A stretch of 64,000 nt of DNA from Nitricoxidireducens sp046726235 (GTDB lineage: Bacteria; Pseudomonadota; Gammaproteobacteria; Burkholderiales; Rhodocyclaceae). Numbering within the stretch: position 1 is the first letter of the stretch; every line of letters begins with the position of its first letter. Shown one piece after another: positions 37,617 through 46,761 of this stretch. The translations under genes and the position numbers were made by a program. The stretch covers positions 186,001 through 250,000 of the forward strand of contig JBKPAD010000002.1 in assembly GCA_046726235.1 (NCBI GenBank), given 5' to 3'. A model generated the notes under the pieces. The model saw only the letters and a list, made by a program, of their open reading frames with translations, was not told where the DNA came from and did no database searches.

Positions 37617-38720
37617 TCACTTCGTCGCGCTGCCGGCGATCGCCGGGGTCGGGCAGCGCACGTCGCCGCACTGCGCGCGATGGCGCAGCGCCGCGTCGAT
37701 CAGCACCAGCGCCAGCATGGCTTCGGCGATCGGCGTGGCACGGATGCCGACGCAGGGATCGTGGCGGCCGTGCGTCTCGACGACGGCGGGCTTGCCGGCG
37801 AGGTCGATCGAGCGCCGCGGCAGCCGGATGCTCGAGGTCGGCTTGATGGCGAGGTTGGCGACGATGTCCTGGCCGGTCGAGATGCCGCCGAGGATGCCGC
37901 CGGCGTGGTTGCTCAGGAAGCCGTCGGGCGTCAGTTCGTCGCCGTGCTCGCTGCCGCGCTGTGTGATGGCGCCGAAGCCGGCCCCGATCTCGACGCCCTT
38001 CACCGCGTTGATGCTCATCAGCGCATAGGCGATCTGCGCGTCGAGGCGATCGAACACCGGATCGCCGAGGCCGACCGGCACGTTCTCGGCGACGACGGTG
38101 ATCTGCGCACCGATCGAGTCGCCCGCCTTGCGCAGTTCGTCCATGTAGGTTTCGAGTTGCGGCACGACTGCGGCATCGGGCGCGAAGAAGGCGTTCTCGC
38201 CGACCGCCGCCCAGTCCTTGAACGGAATCTCGATCGGCCCGAGCCGGCTCATGTAGCCGCGAATGACGACGCCGTAGCGCTCCTGCAGCCACTTCTTGGC
38301 GATGGCGCCGGCGGCGACGCGGGTCGCCGTCTCACGCGCCGAGGAGCGGCCGCCGCCGCGATGGTCGCGGATGCCGTACTTCTGCCAGTAGGTGTAGTCG
38401 GCGTGGCCGGGGCGGAAGGTCTCGGCGAGGTTGCCGTAGTCCTTGCTGCGCTGGTCTTCGTTGCGGATCAGCAGGCCGATCGGTGTGCCGGTGGTGCGGC
38501 CTTCGAAGACCCCTGACAGGATCTCGACGCTGTCGGGCTCGCGCCGCTGCGTGACGTGGCGCGAGGTGCCCGGCTTGCGGCGGTCGAGCTCGGCCTGGAT
38601 GTACTCGGTCGAGATTTCGAGCCCCGGGGGGCAGCCGTCGACGACGCAGCCGATCGCGGGACCGTGCGATTCGCCGAAGCTGGAGACGCGGAAAAGTTGG
38701 CCGATGCTGCTGCCGGACAT
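37617..38720 (-). CDS. aroC: Chorismate synthase
   Basis: A 367-residue FMN-dependent enzyme that forms chorismate from EPSP, the branch point to aromatic amino acids and folate. Signatures are SFGESHGPAIGCVVDGCPPG at the N terminus, the second signature around RGGGRSSARETATRVAAGA, and RHDPCVGIRA near the C terminus. Length and motifs match the family. It stands apart from other aro genes and may share transcripts with the downstream YdcH-like gene. Confidence 0.97.
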   Translation of the reverse strand: MSGSSIGQLFRVSSFGESHGPAIGCVVDGCPPGLEISTEYIQAELDRRKPGTSRHVTQRREPDSVEILSGVFEGRTTGTPIGLLIRNEDQRSKDYGNLAETFRPGHADYTYWQKYGIRDHRGGGRSSARETATRVAAGAIAKKWLQERYGVVIRGYMSRLGPIEIPFKDWAAVGENAFFAPDAAVVPQLETYMDELRKAGDSIGAQITVVAENVPVGLGDPVFDRLDAQIAYALMSINAVKGVEIGAGFGAITQRGSEHGDELTPDGFLSNHAGGILGGISTGQDIVANLAIKPTSSIRLPRRSIDLAGKPAVVETHGRHDPCVGIRATPIAEAMLALVLIDAALRHRAQCGDVRCPTPAIAGSATK

Positions 38721-38814
38721 GGCGCTTTCGAATGCCGTTGGATTGTGCGGCAGTTTACCATGGGGCTCGCGGGCGCTCCGGCCTCGCGCCCGCGATATCG
38801 GCCGGCGTGCCGCC

Positions 38815-39270
38815 TTACTCGGCCCGCTTTTCCTCGCCTTCGGGCCAGTCGCGGATATACGCCTTGAGCATCCGGTTCTCGAAGCTCTGTTCCTCGAGCA
38901 CGGCCTTGGCGACGTCGTGGAAGGAAATCACGCCCAGCAGCGTGCCGTCGTCCATGATCGGCAGGTAGCGCATGTGCTGCTCGACCATCAGGCGGCGCAG
39001 GTCGTCGACTTCCATCGACGGATCGCCGGTGCGGGGATCGGTCAGCATGACTTCGGCGATGCGCGCCGTCTGCCAGGCAGCGCCCTTCGCATGCACGGCC
39101 TTGAGCACTTCGCGGAACGTCAGCATGCCGACCATGCGGCCGGCCGAAAAACAGACCAGCGAACCGACGTCCTGCTCGGTCATGATGGCGACCGCTTCGG
39201 CCAGCGTCTTGTCGGGCGGGATCGTGTAGAGGACGGTGCCCTTGACGGCGAGAATTTCCCTGACTTTCAT
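38815..39270 (-). CDS. Tandem CBS-domain protein
   Basis: A 151-residue protein consisting of two CBS motifs (about 8-60 and 72-130), which together form a Bateman module that binds adenine nucleotides. Typical elements are MTEQDVGSLVCFSAGRMVGMLTFREVL and MVEQHMRYLPIMDDGTLLGVISFHDV. No effector domain is attached, so it may regulate a partner in trans. It follows the ferredoxin gene by 21 bases, suggesting co-transcription. Confidence 0.9.
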   Translation of the reverse strand: MKVREILAVKGTVLYTIPPDKTLAEAVAIMTEQDVGSLVCFSAGRMVGMLTFREVLKAVHAKGAAWQTARIAEVMLTDPRTGDPSMEVDDLRRLMVEQHMRYLPIMDDGTLLGVISFHDVAKAVLEEQSFENRMLKAYIRDWPEGEEKRAE

Positions 39271-39291
39271 TTTGCTACCTCCTGGCTCCGC

Positions 39292-39615
39292 TCAGCGTTC
39301 GAGCAGCTTGGTCTTGTCGGGCTTGCCCTTCCACTCGTCCGCATCGGGCGGCGGGGCCTTGCGCTGGATGATTACCGGCCACGCCTTGGCGAGTTCGGCG
39401 TTGAGGGGGATGAAGCTCTTCTGGCTCGCCGGCACGTCGTCCTCGGCGAAGATCGCCTCGGCCGGGCATTCCGGCACGCACAGCGTGCAGTCGATGCACT
39501 CGTCCGGGTCGATGACGAGGAAGTTCGGGCCTTCGCGGAAGCAATCGACGGGGCAGACATCGACGCAATCCGTGTACTTGCACTTGATGCAGTTCTCGGT
39601 CACGACATAGGCCAT
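39292..39615 (-). CDS. fdxA: 7Fe ferredoxin ([3Fe-4S][4Fe-4S])
   Basis: A 107-residue ferredoxin almost colinear with Azotobacter FdI. The first cluster region reads CIKCKYTDCVDVCPVDCF and the second CIDCTLCVPECPAEAI, giving one 3Fe and one 4Fe cluster. The C-terminal extension (LNAELAKAWPVI) matches the FdI type. Such proteins move electrons at low potential and are often linked to redox stress responses; the partner here is unknown. Confidence 0.95.
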   Translation of the reverse strand: MAYVVTENCIKCKYTDCVDVCPVDCFREGPNFLVIDPDECIDCTLCVPECPAEAIFAEDDVPASQKSFIPLNAELAKAWPVIIQRKAPPPDADEWKGKPDKTKLLER

Positions 39616-39689
39616 CGCAACGCACCTTCACCGATTAAACGAGTCAAGTATATGCCTCATCTGCGGGCGAATGTCGAGGCCGCAGCCGC

Positions 39690-40706
39690 TCAATCGAAGT
39701 CACAGTCGAGCACGATCCGGTAGCGCGCCTTGCCGGCGCGCAGGTGGTCGAGCGCGTCGTTGACACGGCTCATGGGGAAGTGCTCGACCTGGGGCTCGAT
39801 ACCGTGGCGCGCGCAGAACGAAAGCATCTGCGCCACCGTCGCCGGCGAACCGATCGGCGAACCGGAAACGCTCTTCTGGCCGCCGATCAGCGCAAAGGGC
39901 TTCACTGCAACCGGCTCGAGCACCGCGCCGACGAAGTGCAGGCGGCCCTTGGGCGCGAGCGTGGCCGTCACCGCGCTCCAGTCGAGCGGCACATTGACGG
40001 TAACGATCACCAGGTCGAGCGTGCCGGCAATGGCAGCCATGGCTGCGGAATCGGTGCTCGAAACGACGCGGTGGGCGCCGAGCGCCTTCGCCTCCACGTG
40101 CTTGGCGGCCGTCGAGGTGAAGGCGGTGACCTCGCAACCCCAGGCGCGCGCGAACCGCAGCGCCATGTGTCCGAGGCCGCCGATGCCGATGACGCCGACG
40201 CGGGAAAGCGGCGTGACGCCGAATTCGACGAACGGGCTGAAGACCGTGATGCCGCCGCAGAACAGCGGCCCCGCGGTCTGCGCATTGACGCCTTCGGGCA
40301 GCGGCACGGCCCAGGCCCAGTGCGCGCGCACGCGATCGGCGAAGCCGCCGTGGTGGCCCGCGATCGTCGCCTGCGCCTGGTTGCAGAGGTGATGGTCGCC
40401 GCCGATGCAGGACGCGCAGTGCATGCAGCTGCCGCTGTTCCAGCCGACGCCGACGCGCTGACCCGGCGCAAGGCCCCTGACGCGCGGCCCGGCGGCGACG
40501 ATGCGGCCGACGGCCTCGTGGCCGGGCACCAGCGGATAGGTGGCGAAGCGCCATTCGTTGTCGATCATCGACAGATCGGAATGGCAGAGGCCGCAGTGCT
40601 CGACCGCGATCTCCACCTCCTCGTCGCCGAGCGGACCCGGCTCGTAGTCGTAGCGTTCCAGCTTCTGCCCGGCGGCCATCGCCGCCCATGCACGGACCTT
40701 GTTCAT
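39690..40706 (-). CDS. Zinc-dependent alcohol dehydrogenase (YahK/CAD type)
   Basis: A 338-residue medium-chain dehydrogenase. The catalytic zinc ligands are expected in CGLCHSDL and GHEAVG, with a structural zinc cluster in SCMHCASCIGGDHHLC. The NADP fold shows GIGGLGHMALRFARAWG. This layout fits aldehyde reductases of the cinnamyl-alcohol/YahK group. The ATG start is preceded by GAGGAGTGG; a longer in-frame start is unsupported. It is divergent from trxA, with 174 bases between them. Confidence 0.9.
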   Translation of the reverse strand: MNKVRAWAAMAAGQKLERYDYEPGPLGDEEVEIAVEHCGLCHSDLSMIDNEWRFATYPLVPGHEAVGRIVAAGPRVRGLAPGQRVGVGWNSGSCMHCASCIGGDHHLCNQAQATIAGHHGGFADRVRAHWAWAVPLPEGVNAQTAGPLFCGGITVFSPFVEFGVTPLSRVGVIGIGGLGHMALRFARAWGCEVTAFTSTAAKHVEAKALGAHRVVSSTDSAAMAAIAGTLDLVIVTVNVPLDWSAVTATLAPKGRLHFVGAVLEPVAVKPFALIGGQKSVSGSPIGSPATVAQMLSFCARHGIEPQVEHFPMSRVNDALDHLRAGKARYRIVLDCDFD

Positions 40707-40880
40707 CGACCACTCCTCGGCTTGCGAATATGCGTGCCGATTCTTCCACGAAAGCGCGGCGCCGACCATGCGTCCGCAGCGCCATCGCCACCGGTGCGGA
40801 ATTTTGCTAGCATCTTGGCACTATCCAGCGGCGGCGCCCTGTCCCGCTCCGCCCCAATCCCCACGATGCAAGAGGAGTCC

Positions 40881-41207
40881 ATGAGCGAACACATCCTTCA
40901 CGTCACCGACGCCAGCTTCAAGAGCGAAGTGCTCGAATCCCCGGTGCCCGTTCTGGTGGACTACTGGGCCGAGTGGTGCGGCCCCTGCAAGATGATCGCT
41001 CCGATCCTCGACGAAGTGGGCAAGGAATACGCCGGCAAGCTCAAGGTCGCCAAGCTCAACATCGACGACAATCCCAAGACGCCGGGCGAATACGGCATCC
41101 GCGGCATCCCGACGCTGATCCTCTTCAAAGGCGGCAACGTCGAGGCCACCAAGGTCGGCGCGCTCTCGAAATCGCAGCTCACCGCCTTCATTGACAGCAA
41201 TCTCTGA
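40881..41207 (+). CDS. trxA: Thioredoxin
   Basis: A 108-residue thioredoxin with active site Cys33 and Cys36 in AEWCGPCKM, the buried acid in VDYWAEW and the cis-proline in GIRGIPTLILFKGG. It reduces protein disulfides with electrons from thioredoxin reductase. The ATG has AGAGGAG upstream. The trxA-rho-rpmE order is widespread in beta- and gammaproteobacteria. Confidence 0.97.
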   Translation: MSEHILHVTDASFKSEVLESPVPVLVDYWAEWCGPCKMIAPILDEVGKEYAGKLKVAKLNIDDNPKTPGEYGIRGIPTLILFKGGNVEATKVGALSKSQLTAFIDSNL

Positions 41208-41224
41208 TCTCGCTACAGTCCTGC

Positions 41225-41291
41225 CCTGAAGCCCCGCGCCAAGGCGTACCGCAAGAAACAACAACCTCGGTAACGTCAAACGGGCTTCAGG
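41225..41291 (+). promoter_or_regulatory. rho leader with inverted repeat and A/C-rich loop
   Basis: The 175 bases between trxA and rho contain a perfect 10-base inverted repeat, CCTGAAGCCC at 41225-41234 and GGGCTTCAGG at 41282-41291. The 47-base loop includes an A/C-rich, G-poor run (AAGAAACAACAACCTC). E. coli rho is autoregulated by Rho acting in its own leader, and an unstructured C-rich loop of this kind could serve as a loading site. The regulatory role here is inference. Confidence 0.45.
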
Positions 41292-41382
41292 TTCGCGCCG
41301 GTTCCTCCGGCCGACACGACAACTCCCCGATTCACTAATCTCCGGACGCTCCCGCGTCCGCGTCACTCCGCAGGTCTATCCC

Positions 41383-42642
41383 ATGCATCTATCGGAGCTT
41401 AAAGCCTTCCACGTCAGCCAGTTGCTCGACATGGCGAACGAGAACGGCATTGAAGGCGCCAACCGTCTGCGCAAGCACGAGTTGATCTTCGCCCTGCTCA
41501 AGAACCAGGCCAAAAAAGGCGAATCGATCTACGGCGACGGCGTCATGGAAGTGCTGCCCGACGGCTTCGGCTTCCTGCGCTCGCCCGACACCTCGTATCT
41601 CGCCGGCACCGACGACATCTACGTCTCGCCGTCGCAGATCCGCCGCTTCAACCTGCACACCGGCGATACAGTCGAAGGCGAGATCCGCACGCCGAAGGAA
41701 GGCGAACGCTACTTCGCGCTGGTCAAGCTCGATAAGGTCAACGGCGAATCGCCCGAGAACTGCAAGAACAAGATCCTGTTCGAGAACCTGACGCCGCTGC
41801 ATCCGACCGAATGCCTGCGCCTCGAGCGCGACATCCGCGCCGAGGAGAACACCACCAGCCGCGTCATCGACATCATCGCGCCGATCGGCAAGGGCCAGCG
41901 CGGCCTGCTGGTTTCGAGCCCGAAGTCCGGCAAGACGGTGATGATGCAGCATATCGCCCACGCCATCACGTCCAACCATCCGGATGTCGTGCTGATCGTC
42001 CTGCTGATCGACGAGCGTCCCGAGGAAGTGACGGAAATGACGCGCACGGTGCGCGGCGAAGTCGTCGCCTCGACCTTCGACGAGCCGGCCACGCGCCACG
42101 TCCAGGTCGCCGAGATGGTCATCGAGAAGGCCAAGCGCCTGGTCGAGCACAAGAAGGACGTCGTGATCCTGCTCGACTCCATCACCCGCCTCGCCCGCGC
42201 CTACAACACCGTGCAGCCGGCCTCCGGCAAGGTGCTGACCGGCGGCGTCGACGCCAACGCCCTGCAGAAGCCGAAGCGCTTCTTCGGTGCCGCGCGCAAC
42301 CTCGAGGAAGGCGGCTCGCTGACCATCATCGCCACCGCGCTGATCGACACCGGCAGCCGCATGGACGACGTGATCTACGAGGAATTCAAGGGCACGGGCA
42401 ATATGGAGATCCACCTGGATCGCCGCATGTCCGAGAAGCGCGTCTATCCGGCCATCAACGTGAACCGTTCCGGCACTCGCCGCGAGGAACTCCTGCTCAA
42501 GCCGGACGTCCTCCAGAAGGTGTGGATCCTGCGCAAGCTGCTCTACGGTCTGGACGACCTCGAAGCCATGGAATTCCTGCTCGACAAGGTCAAGGCGACC
42601 AAAAACAACGCCGAATTCTTCGACGCGATGCGTCGCGGTTGA
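41383..42642 (+). CDS. rho: Transcription termination factor Rho
   Basis: A 419-residue hexameric RNA-dependent ATPase. The N-terminal domain shows LSELKAFHVSQLLDMANENG, the RNA-binding CSD spans about 48-125 (GDGVMEVLPDGFGFLR), and the ATPase shows Walker A in SSPKSGKTVMM, Walker B in VVILLDSITRLAR and the Q and R loops near GGVDANALQKPKRFFGAARN. The length equals E. coli Rho, and there is no inserted domain. Confidence 0.98.
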   Translation: MHLSELKAFHVSQLLDMANENGIEGANRLRKHELIFALLKNQAKKGESIYGDGVMEVLPDGFGFLRSPDTSYLAGTDDIYVSPSQIRRFNLHTGDTVEGEIRTPKEGERYFALVKLDKVNGESPENCKNKILFENLTPLHPTECLRLERDIRAEENTTSRVIDIIAPIGKGQRGLLVSSPKSGKTVMMQHIAHAITSNHPDVVLIVLLIDERPEEVTEMTRTVRGEVVASTFDEPATRHVQVAEMVIEKAKRLVEHKKDVVILLDSITRLARAYNTVQPASGKVLTGGVDANALQKPKRFFGAARNLEEGGSLTIIATALIDTGSRMDDVIYEEFKGTGNMEIHLDRRMSEKRVYPAINVNRSGTRREELLLKPDVLQKVWILRKLLYGLDDLEAMEFLLDKVKATKNNAEFFDAMRRG

Positions 42643-42720
42643 TTCCGCAAGCAATTTCCCGGATAATGCCGGGTTTTCCGCCCGCCACATCCACGGGCCC
42701 AGCGACCTGAGGACACGAAC

Positions 42721-42933
42721 ATGAAAGAAGGCATCCACCCGAACTACGCCGAGATCGAAGTCACGTGCAGCTGCGGCAGCACGTTCAAGACGCGTTCGAC
42801 CACCGGCAAGCCGCTCCACATCGAAGTCTGCGCGTCCTGCCATCCGTTCTACACCGGCAAGCAGAAGATCATGGACACCGCCGGCCGCGTCGAGCGCTTC
42901 AACAAGAAATACGGCAAGCGTGCCGCTGCCTGA
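42721..42933 (+). CDS. rpmE: 50S ribosomal protein L31, zinc-binding form
   Basis: A 70-residue ribosomal protein. Cys16, Cys18, Cys37 and Cys40 form the zinc-binding set of the C+ form, so this is the zinc-replete L31 and not the YkgM-type replacement. RFNKKYGK near the end is conserved. It follows rho by 78 bases and is terminated by a strong hairpin. Confidence 0.98.
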   Translation: MKEGIHPNYAEIEVTCSCGSTFKTRSTTGKPLHIEVCASCHPFYTGKQKIMDTAGRVERFNKKYGKRAAA

Positions 42934-42953
42934 GTTTTTCAAGGCCGGTAACG

Positions 42954-42978
42954 AAAGGCAGCTTCGGCTGCCTTTTTT
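42954..42978 (+). terminator. Intrinsic terminator after rpmE
   Basis: AAAGGCAGC, loop TTCG, GCTGCCTTTTTT. A six-pair GC-rich stem with a UUCG tetraloop is followed by six T residues, with A residues before the stem. It ends the trxA-rho-rpmE region just before the next start codon at 42994. Confidence 0.92.
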
Positions 42979-42993
42979 ACTGGCGGCGGGGCA

Positions 42994-44574
42994 ATGAAGG
43001 GATTTGCCGATCCACCGCGCTTTCCGCTGCCGGCCCTCGCGCTGGTCGCGGCCTGCGCGCTCTACCTCCTCGTCGGCGCACTCGGCCACGATCCCTGGAA
43101 GAGCGACGACGCCCTCCATCTGGGCGTGGCCTGGGGCTTCTATGTCGGCGACGGCTGGCTGGTGCCGCGCATCGCGGGCGATGCCTGGAGCGGCGTCGCG
43201 CCGCTCTACCACTGGATCGCGGCGATCATGGCCTGGATCACCCAATGGGCGCTGCCCTTCCATGACGGCGCGCGGCTCGCCAGCGTCGCCTTCGGCGCCC
43301 TGTTCATTTTCCTGTTGTTTCGCGCCGCCGTCTCGCTGTACGGACGCGAAGCGGGCCTCGCTGCCCCAGCGCTGACGATCGGCACCGTCGGCCTGCTGGT
43401 GCCGATCCACGACGCACAGCCCGCAATCGCCGTCCTGGCGGCCGCCGCCCTCGCCTATTTCGGACTGGCCCGCATGCCCGCAAAGCCGCTGCCGGCCGCC
43501 GCCGTCCTCGGCGCCGGCATCGGCATCGCCATCGCTGCCGGCGGCCTCTCGGGCGCCGCACCACTGTTGCCGCTGCTATTGCTGCCCCTGGTGCAGCGCC
43601 GCTGGATCGCGTTCTTCATCGCCCTCTACGTCGCCATCGCCATCGCCGCGCTCTGGCCGACCTTTCTCGCCCTGCGCACGCCGGGCCACCTCCTGGCCTG
43701 GTGGAACGACGAGTTGCGGACGCTCGCCCTCCATCGCCAGGCCTTCGACCGCGACCATCTCGAACTGCTGGGCTGGTTTGCCTGGCCGGTGCTGCCGATC
43801 GCCGTCTGGGCCGCCTGGGTCGACCGCCGCCTGTGGCGCGAGTGGAACCTGCTCGTGCCGCTCGCCGGCACGCTCGCGGCGTTCGTCTGGTTCCTCGCCC
43901 ACGAACCGCGTCCGCTCGTCGCCCTGCCGCTGCTGCCGCCGCTCGTGCTGCTCGGCTGCGCCGGTGTCCACCGCCTGCGCCGCGGCGCATCGAACGCGCT
44001 CGACTGGTTCGGCATGATGACCTTCAGCCTCGCCATCGCCCTGATCTGGCTCGGCGGCATCGCCATGTGGACGGGCTGGCCGACGCAGATCGCGCACAAC
44101 TTTGCCAAGCTCGAACCGGGTTATGAAGCGCGCTTTTCGCTGCCGGCCCTGCTCCTCGCGCTCGCCTTCACCGCCGCCTGGATCGGCGCGATCCTGCGGC
44201 TGCGGCGCTCTCCATGGCGCACCGCGATACGCTGGGCAGCGGGGCTCACCGCCATGTGGGGCGTCCTCGTCGCCCTCTGGATGCCCTGGATCGACTACGG
44301 CAAGACATATCGCGGCGTTGCGGCCTCGCTGCGCACGGCATTGCCGCAGGACGCCGGCTGCGTCGAGCGGCGCGGCGTCGGCCTGCCGCAGCGGGCGCTG
44401 ATCGACTATCTGGCGGGAATCCGCACCGTTCCTGAGTCGCGCAAGGCCGACTGCGGCTGGCTGCTCGTGCAGGGCATGCGCAAGGAACCGCAAATCCAAG
44501 GCTGGAACAAGGTCTGGGAAGGTCACCGCCCCGGCGACAAGACCGAGCGGCTGCGCCTCTACAGGCGCGGCTGA
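42994..44574 (+). CDS. GT-C-like (ArnT/PMT-type) polytopic glycosyltransferase
   Basis: A 526-residue protein with about 11-12 hydrophobic spans. The first extracytoplasmic loop, DPWKSDDALHLGVAWGFY, places an acidic pair where ArnT/PMT-family enzymes have catalytic aspartates, and VAPLYHWIAA follows as in that family. A soluble C-terminal region follows the last span, with two cysteines (DAGCVERR, KADCGWLL). Donor is presumably a lipid-linked sugar; acceptor unknown. The gene abuts the rpmE terminator and converges on orn with three bases between them. Confidence 0.68.
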   Translation: MKGFADPPRFPLPALALVAACALYLLVGALGHDPWKSDDALHLGVAWGFYVGDGWLVPRIAGDAWSGVAPLYHWIAAIMAWITQWALPFHDGARLASVAFGALFIFLLFRAAVSLYGREAGLAAPALTIGTVGLLVPIHDAQPAIAVLAAAALAYFGLARMPAKPLPAAAVLGAGIGIAIAAGGLSGAAPLLPLLLLPLVQRRWIAFFIALYVAIAIAALWPTFLALRTPGHLLAWWNDELRTLALHRQAFDRDHLELLGWFAWPVLPIAVWAAWVDRRLWREWNLLVPLAGTLAAFVWFLAHEPRPLVALPLLPPLVLLGCAGVHRLRRGASNALDWFGMMTFSLAIALIWLGGIAMWTGWPTQIAHNFAKLEPGYEARFSLPALLLALAFTAAWIGAILRLRRSPWRTAIRWAAGLTAMWGVLVALWMPWIDYGKTYRGVAASLRTALPQDAGCVERRGVGLPQRALIDYLAGIRTVPESRKADCGWLLVQGMRKEPQIQGWNKVWEGHRPGDKTERLRLYRRG

Positions 44575-44577
44575 ACG

Positions 44578-45123
44578 CTACAGCTTGAGGAAGTGCTCGC
44601 GGTAGTACTTGAGCTCTTCGATCGATTCGTAGATGTCGGCCAGCGCTTCATGCTTGCCGCCCTTCTTGACGCCCTTCGCCACCTCGGGCTTCCAGCGCTT
44701 GCACAACTCCTTGAGCGTCGACACGTCGAGGTTGCGGTAATGGAAGTAGGTCTCGAGCTTCGGCATGTAGCGCGCCATGAAGCGGCGATCCTGGCAGATC
44801 GAGTTGCCGCACATCGGCGACTTGCCTGCCGGCACGTGGCGCTTGAGGAAATCAAGGCACTGCGCCTCGACGTCGGCCTCGGTCAGCACCGAGGACTTCA
44901 CCTTGTCGATGAGCCCCGACTTGCCGTGCGTCTTCTTGTTCCAGTCGTCCATGCCGTCGAGCACGGCGTCCGGCTGGTGCACGACCCACACCGCGCTCTC
45001 GGCGATGACCTCGAGCTGGCTGTTGGTGACGACGACCGCCATCTCGATGACCCTGTCGTTGTCGGGGTCCAGCCCGGTCATCTCCATGTCGAGCCAGACG
45101 AGCGCGTTTTGATCCTGTGCCAT
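44578..45123 (-). CDS. orn: Oligoribonuclease
   Basis: A 181-residue DEDDh exonuclease that degrades 2-5-base RNAs and pGpG, finishing RNA and cyclic di-GMP turnover. The first acidic pair lies in VWLDMEMTGLDPDND (Asp12, Glu14). SPMCGNSICQDRRFMARYMP and YHYRNLDVST in the same sense include the other metal residues. Length and motifs fit Orn closely. Start-to-start distance to the divergent protease gene is 67 bases. Confidence 0.96.
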   Translation of the reverse strand: MAQDQNALVWLDMEMTGLDPDNDRVIEMAVVVTNSQLEVIAESAVWVVHQPDAVLDGMDDWNKKTHGKSGLIDKVKSSVLTEADVEAQCLDFLKRHVPAGKSPMCGNSICQDRRFMARYMPKLETYFHYRNLDVSTLKELCKRWKPEVAKGVKKGGKHEALADIYESIEELKYYREHFLKL

Positions 45124-45190
45124 AATCGTTTGCGGCTTGAAAATCGCATTTTCTCATAGTTCCTGCTGCCTTCCGCCCCATCCCGGAATC

Positions 45191-46438
45191 ATGTCCGCCG
45201 CCCTCGTCACCGCCATCTTTCTCGCTGCGCTGCTCGTCAGCGGAACGCTGCGCGTCTGGCTCGCGCTGCGGCAGATGCGCCATGTGTCCGCGCATCGCGA
45301 GCGCGTGCCGGCCGAATTCGCCGATGCCGTCACGCCCGATGAGCACCGCAAGGCCGCCGATTACAGCATCGCGAAGACGCGCCTGTTCCTGGTCGAGTTC
45401 GGCGTCGACGTCCTGTTCCTGCTCGTCCTCACGCTCGGCGGCCTGCTGCAGTGGTTCGATGCCACGCTCGCCGCGGCGCTCGACGGCCGCGGCTATGCGC
45501 ACGGCCTGCTGCTGTTCGCCTGCTTCGGCGTCGCGGGTTTCCTGGTCGGCCTGCCGTTCTCGCTCTATCGCATCTTCGTGCTCGAAGCGCGCTTCGGCTT
45601 CAACAAGACGACGCCCGCCCTGTTCCTGTCCGATCTCGCCAAGAGCACGGTGCTCGCGATCGTCATAGGCGGTCCGGTGCTGTTCGCGGTGCTCTGGCTG
45701 ATGTCGGCGATGGGCGAACGCTGGTGGCTTTACGTCTGGCTGTTCTGGCTCGCGTTCAACCTGCTGGTGATGCTGCTTTATCCGACGCTCATCGCGCCGC
45801 TGTTCAACAAGTTCTCCCCGCTCGAGAACCCCGAGCTGAGGGCGCGCATCGAGGCGCTGCTCGCGCGCTGCGGCTTCGCCGCCTCTGGCCTGTTCGTCAT
45901 GGACGGCTCGCGCCGCTCGGCGCACGGCAACGCCTACTTCACCGGTTTCGGCAAGTCGCGCCGCATCGTCTTCTTCGACACGCTGCTCGAGAAGCTCGCG
46001 CCGGCCGAAGTCGAGGCCGTCCTCGCGCACGAGCTCGGTCACTTCAAGCGCCGCCACATCTGGAAGCGCATCGCGCTGCTGGCCGTCGTCAGCCTCGTGC
46101 TGCTGCGCGTTCTCGCATGGCTGATGACCGAACCCGGCTTCCATGCCGGCCTCGGCGTCGCCCAGCCGAGCACGGCCATGGCGCTGATCCTGTTCTCGCT
46201 GGTCATGCCGCTGTTCAGCCTGCCGCTGGCGCCGCTGACGTCGGCGCTTTCCCGCCGGCATGAATACGAGGCCGACGCCTATGCGGCGCAGCAGTCGTCG
46301 GCGAACGAACTCGTCGCGGCGCTGGTCAAACTCTATCGCGACAACGCGGCGACGCTGACGCCCGATCCGTTGCATTCTCTGTTCTACGATTCCCATCCGC
46401 CCGCGAGCCTTCGCATCGCGCGATTGCGGGTTCACTGA
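45191..46438 (+). CDS. M48 family metalloprotease (Ste24/CAAX prenyl protease-like)
   Basis: A 415-residue polytopic protease with zinc motif HELGH at 280-284 and the third ligand in RRHEYEADAYAAQ. The N-terminal spans, with RFGFNKTTPALFLSDLAK between them, match the Ste24 (peptidase_M48_N) architecture rather than HtpX. Bacterial homologues are thought to act on membrane proteins; a prenyl substrate is not expected. The start MSAALVT is chosen over an upstream in-frame ATG. It is followed in 11 bases by the cytochrome gene. Confidence 0.9.
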   Translation: MSAALVTAIFLAALLVSGTLRVWLALRQMRHVSAHRERVPAEFADAVTPDEHRKAADYSIAKTRLFLVEFGVDVLFLLVLTLGGLLQWFDATLAAALDGRGYAHGLLLFACFGVAGFLVGLPFSLYRIFVLEARFGFNKTTPALFLSDLAKSTVLAIVIGGPVLFAVLWLMSAMGERWWLYVWLFWLAFNLLVMLLYPTLIAPLFNKFSPLENPELRARIEALLARCGFAASGLFVMDGSRRSAHGNAYFTGFGKSRRIVFFDTLLEKLAPAEVEAVLAHELGHFKRRHIWKRIALLAVVSLVLLRVLAWLMTEPGFHAGLGVAQPSTAMALILFSLVMPLFSLPLAPLTSALSRRHEYEADAYAAQQSSANELVAALVKLYRDNAATLTPDPLHSLFYDSHPPASLRIARLRVH

Positions 46439-46449
46439 AAGGAGAAGCC

Positions 46450-46752
46450 ATGCACGCACCGAAGATGTTCCTGCTGACCGCCTTCGCCCTGGCCGCCACG
46501 GCGGCTGCAGCCGCCGGCGACCCCAAGGCGGGCAAGGCCCTCCACGACAAGCAATGCGTTTCCTGCCACGTGAAGATGTTCGGCGGCGACGGCAGCAAGA
46601 TCTACACGCGCACGCCGCGGCTCATCAACGACCGTGCCGCGCTCGGCCAGCGCGTCGCGATGTGCTCGGCGCAGACGGGCGCGAAGTGGTTCCCCGAGGA
46701 TGAGGAAAACGTCACGGCCTATCTTGCCCAGCAGTTCTACAGGTTCAAGTAG
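46450..46752 (+). CDS. Small periplasmic cytochrome c
   Basis: A 100-residue protein with a signal peptide (about 1-22) and one heme motif CVSCH at 36-40. The rest resembles small class I cytochromes, with a C-terminal helix ENVTAYLAQQFYRF. The distal methionine is not certain: Met43 or Met71 are candidates. It sits between the protease and phhB with nine-base spacings. Its redox partner is unknown; the hydrogenase locus is far away, so a link is speculative. Confidence 0.85.
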   Translation: MHAPKMFLLTAFALAATAAAAAGDPKAGKALHDKQCVSCHVKMFGGDGSKIYTRTPRLINDRAALGQRVAMCSAQTGAKWFPEDEENVTAYLAQQFYRFK

Positions 46753-46761
46753 GAGAACGCC

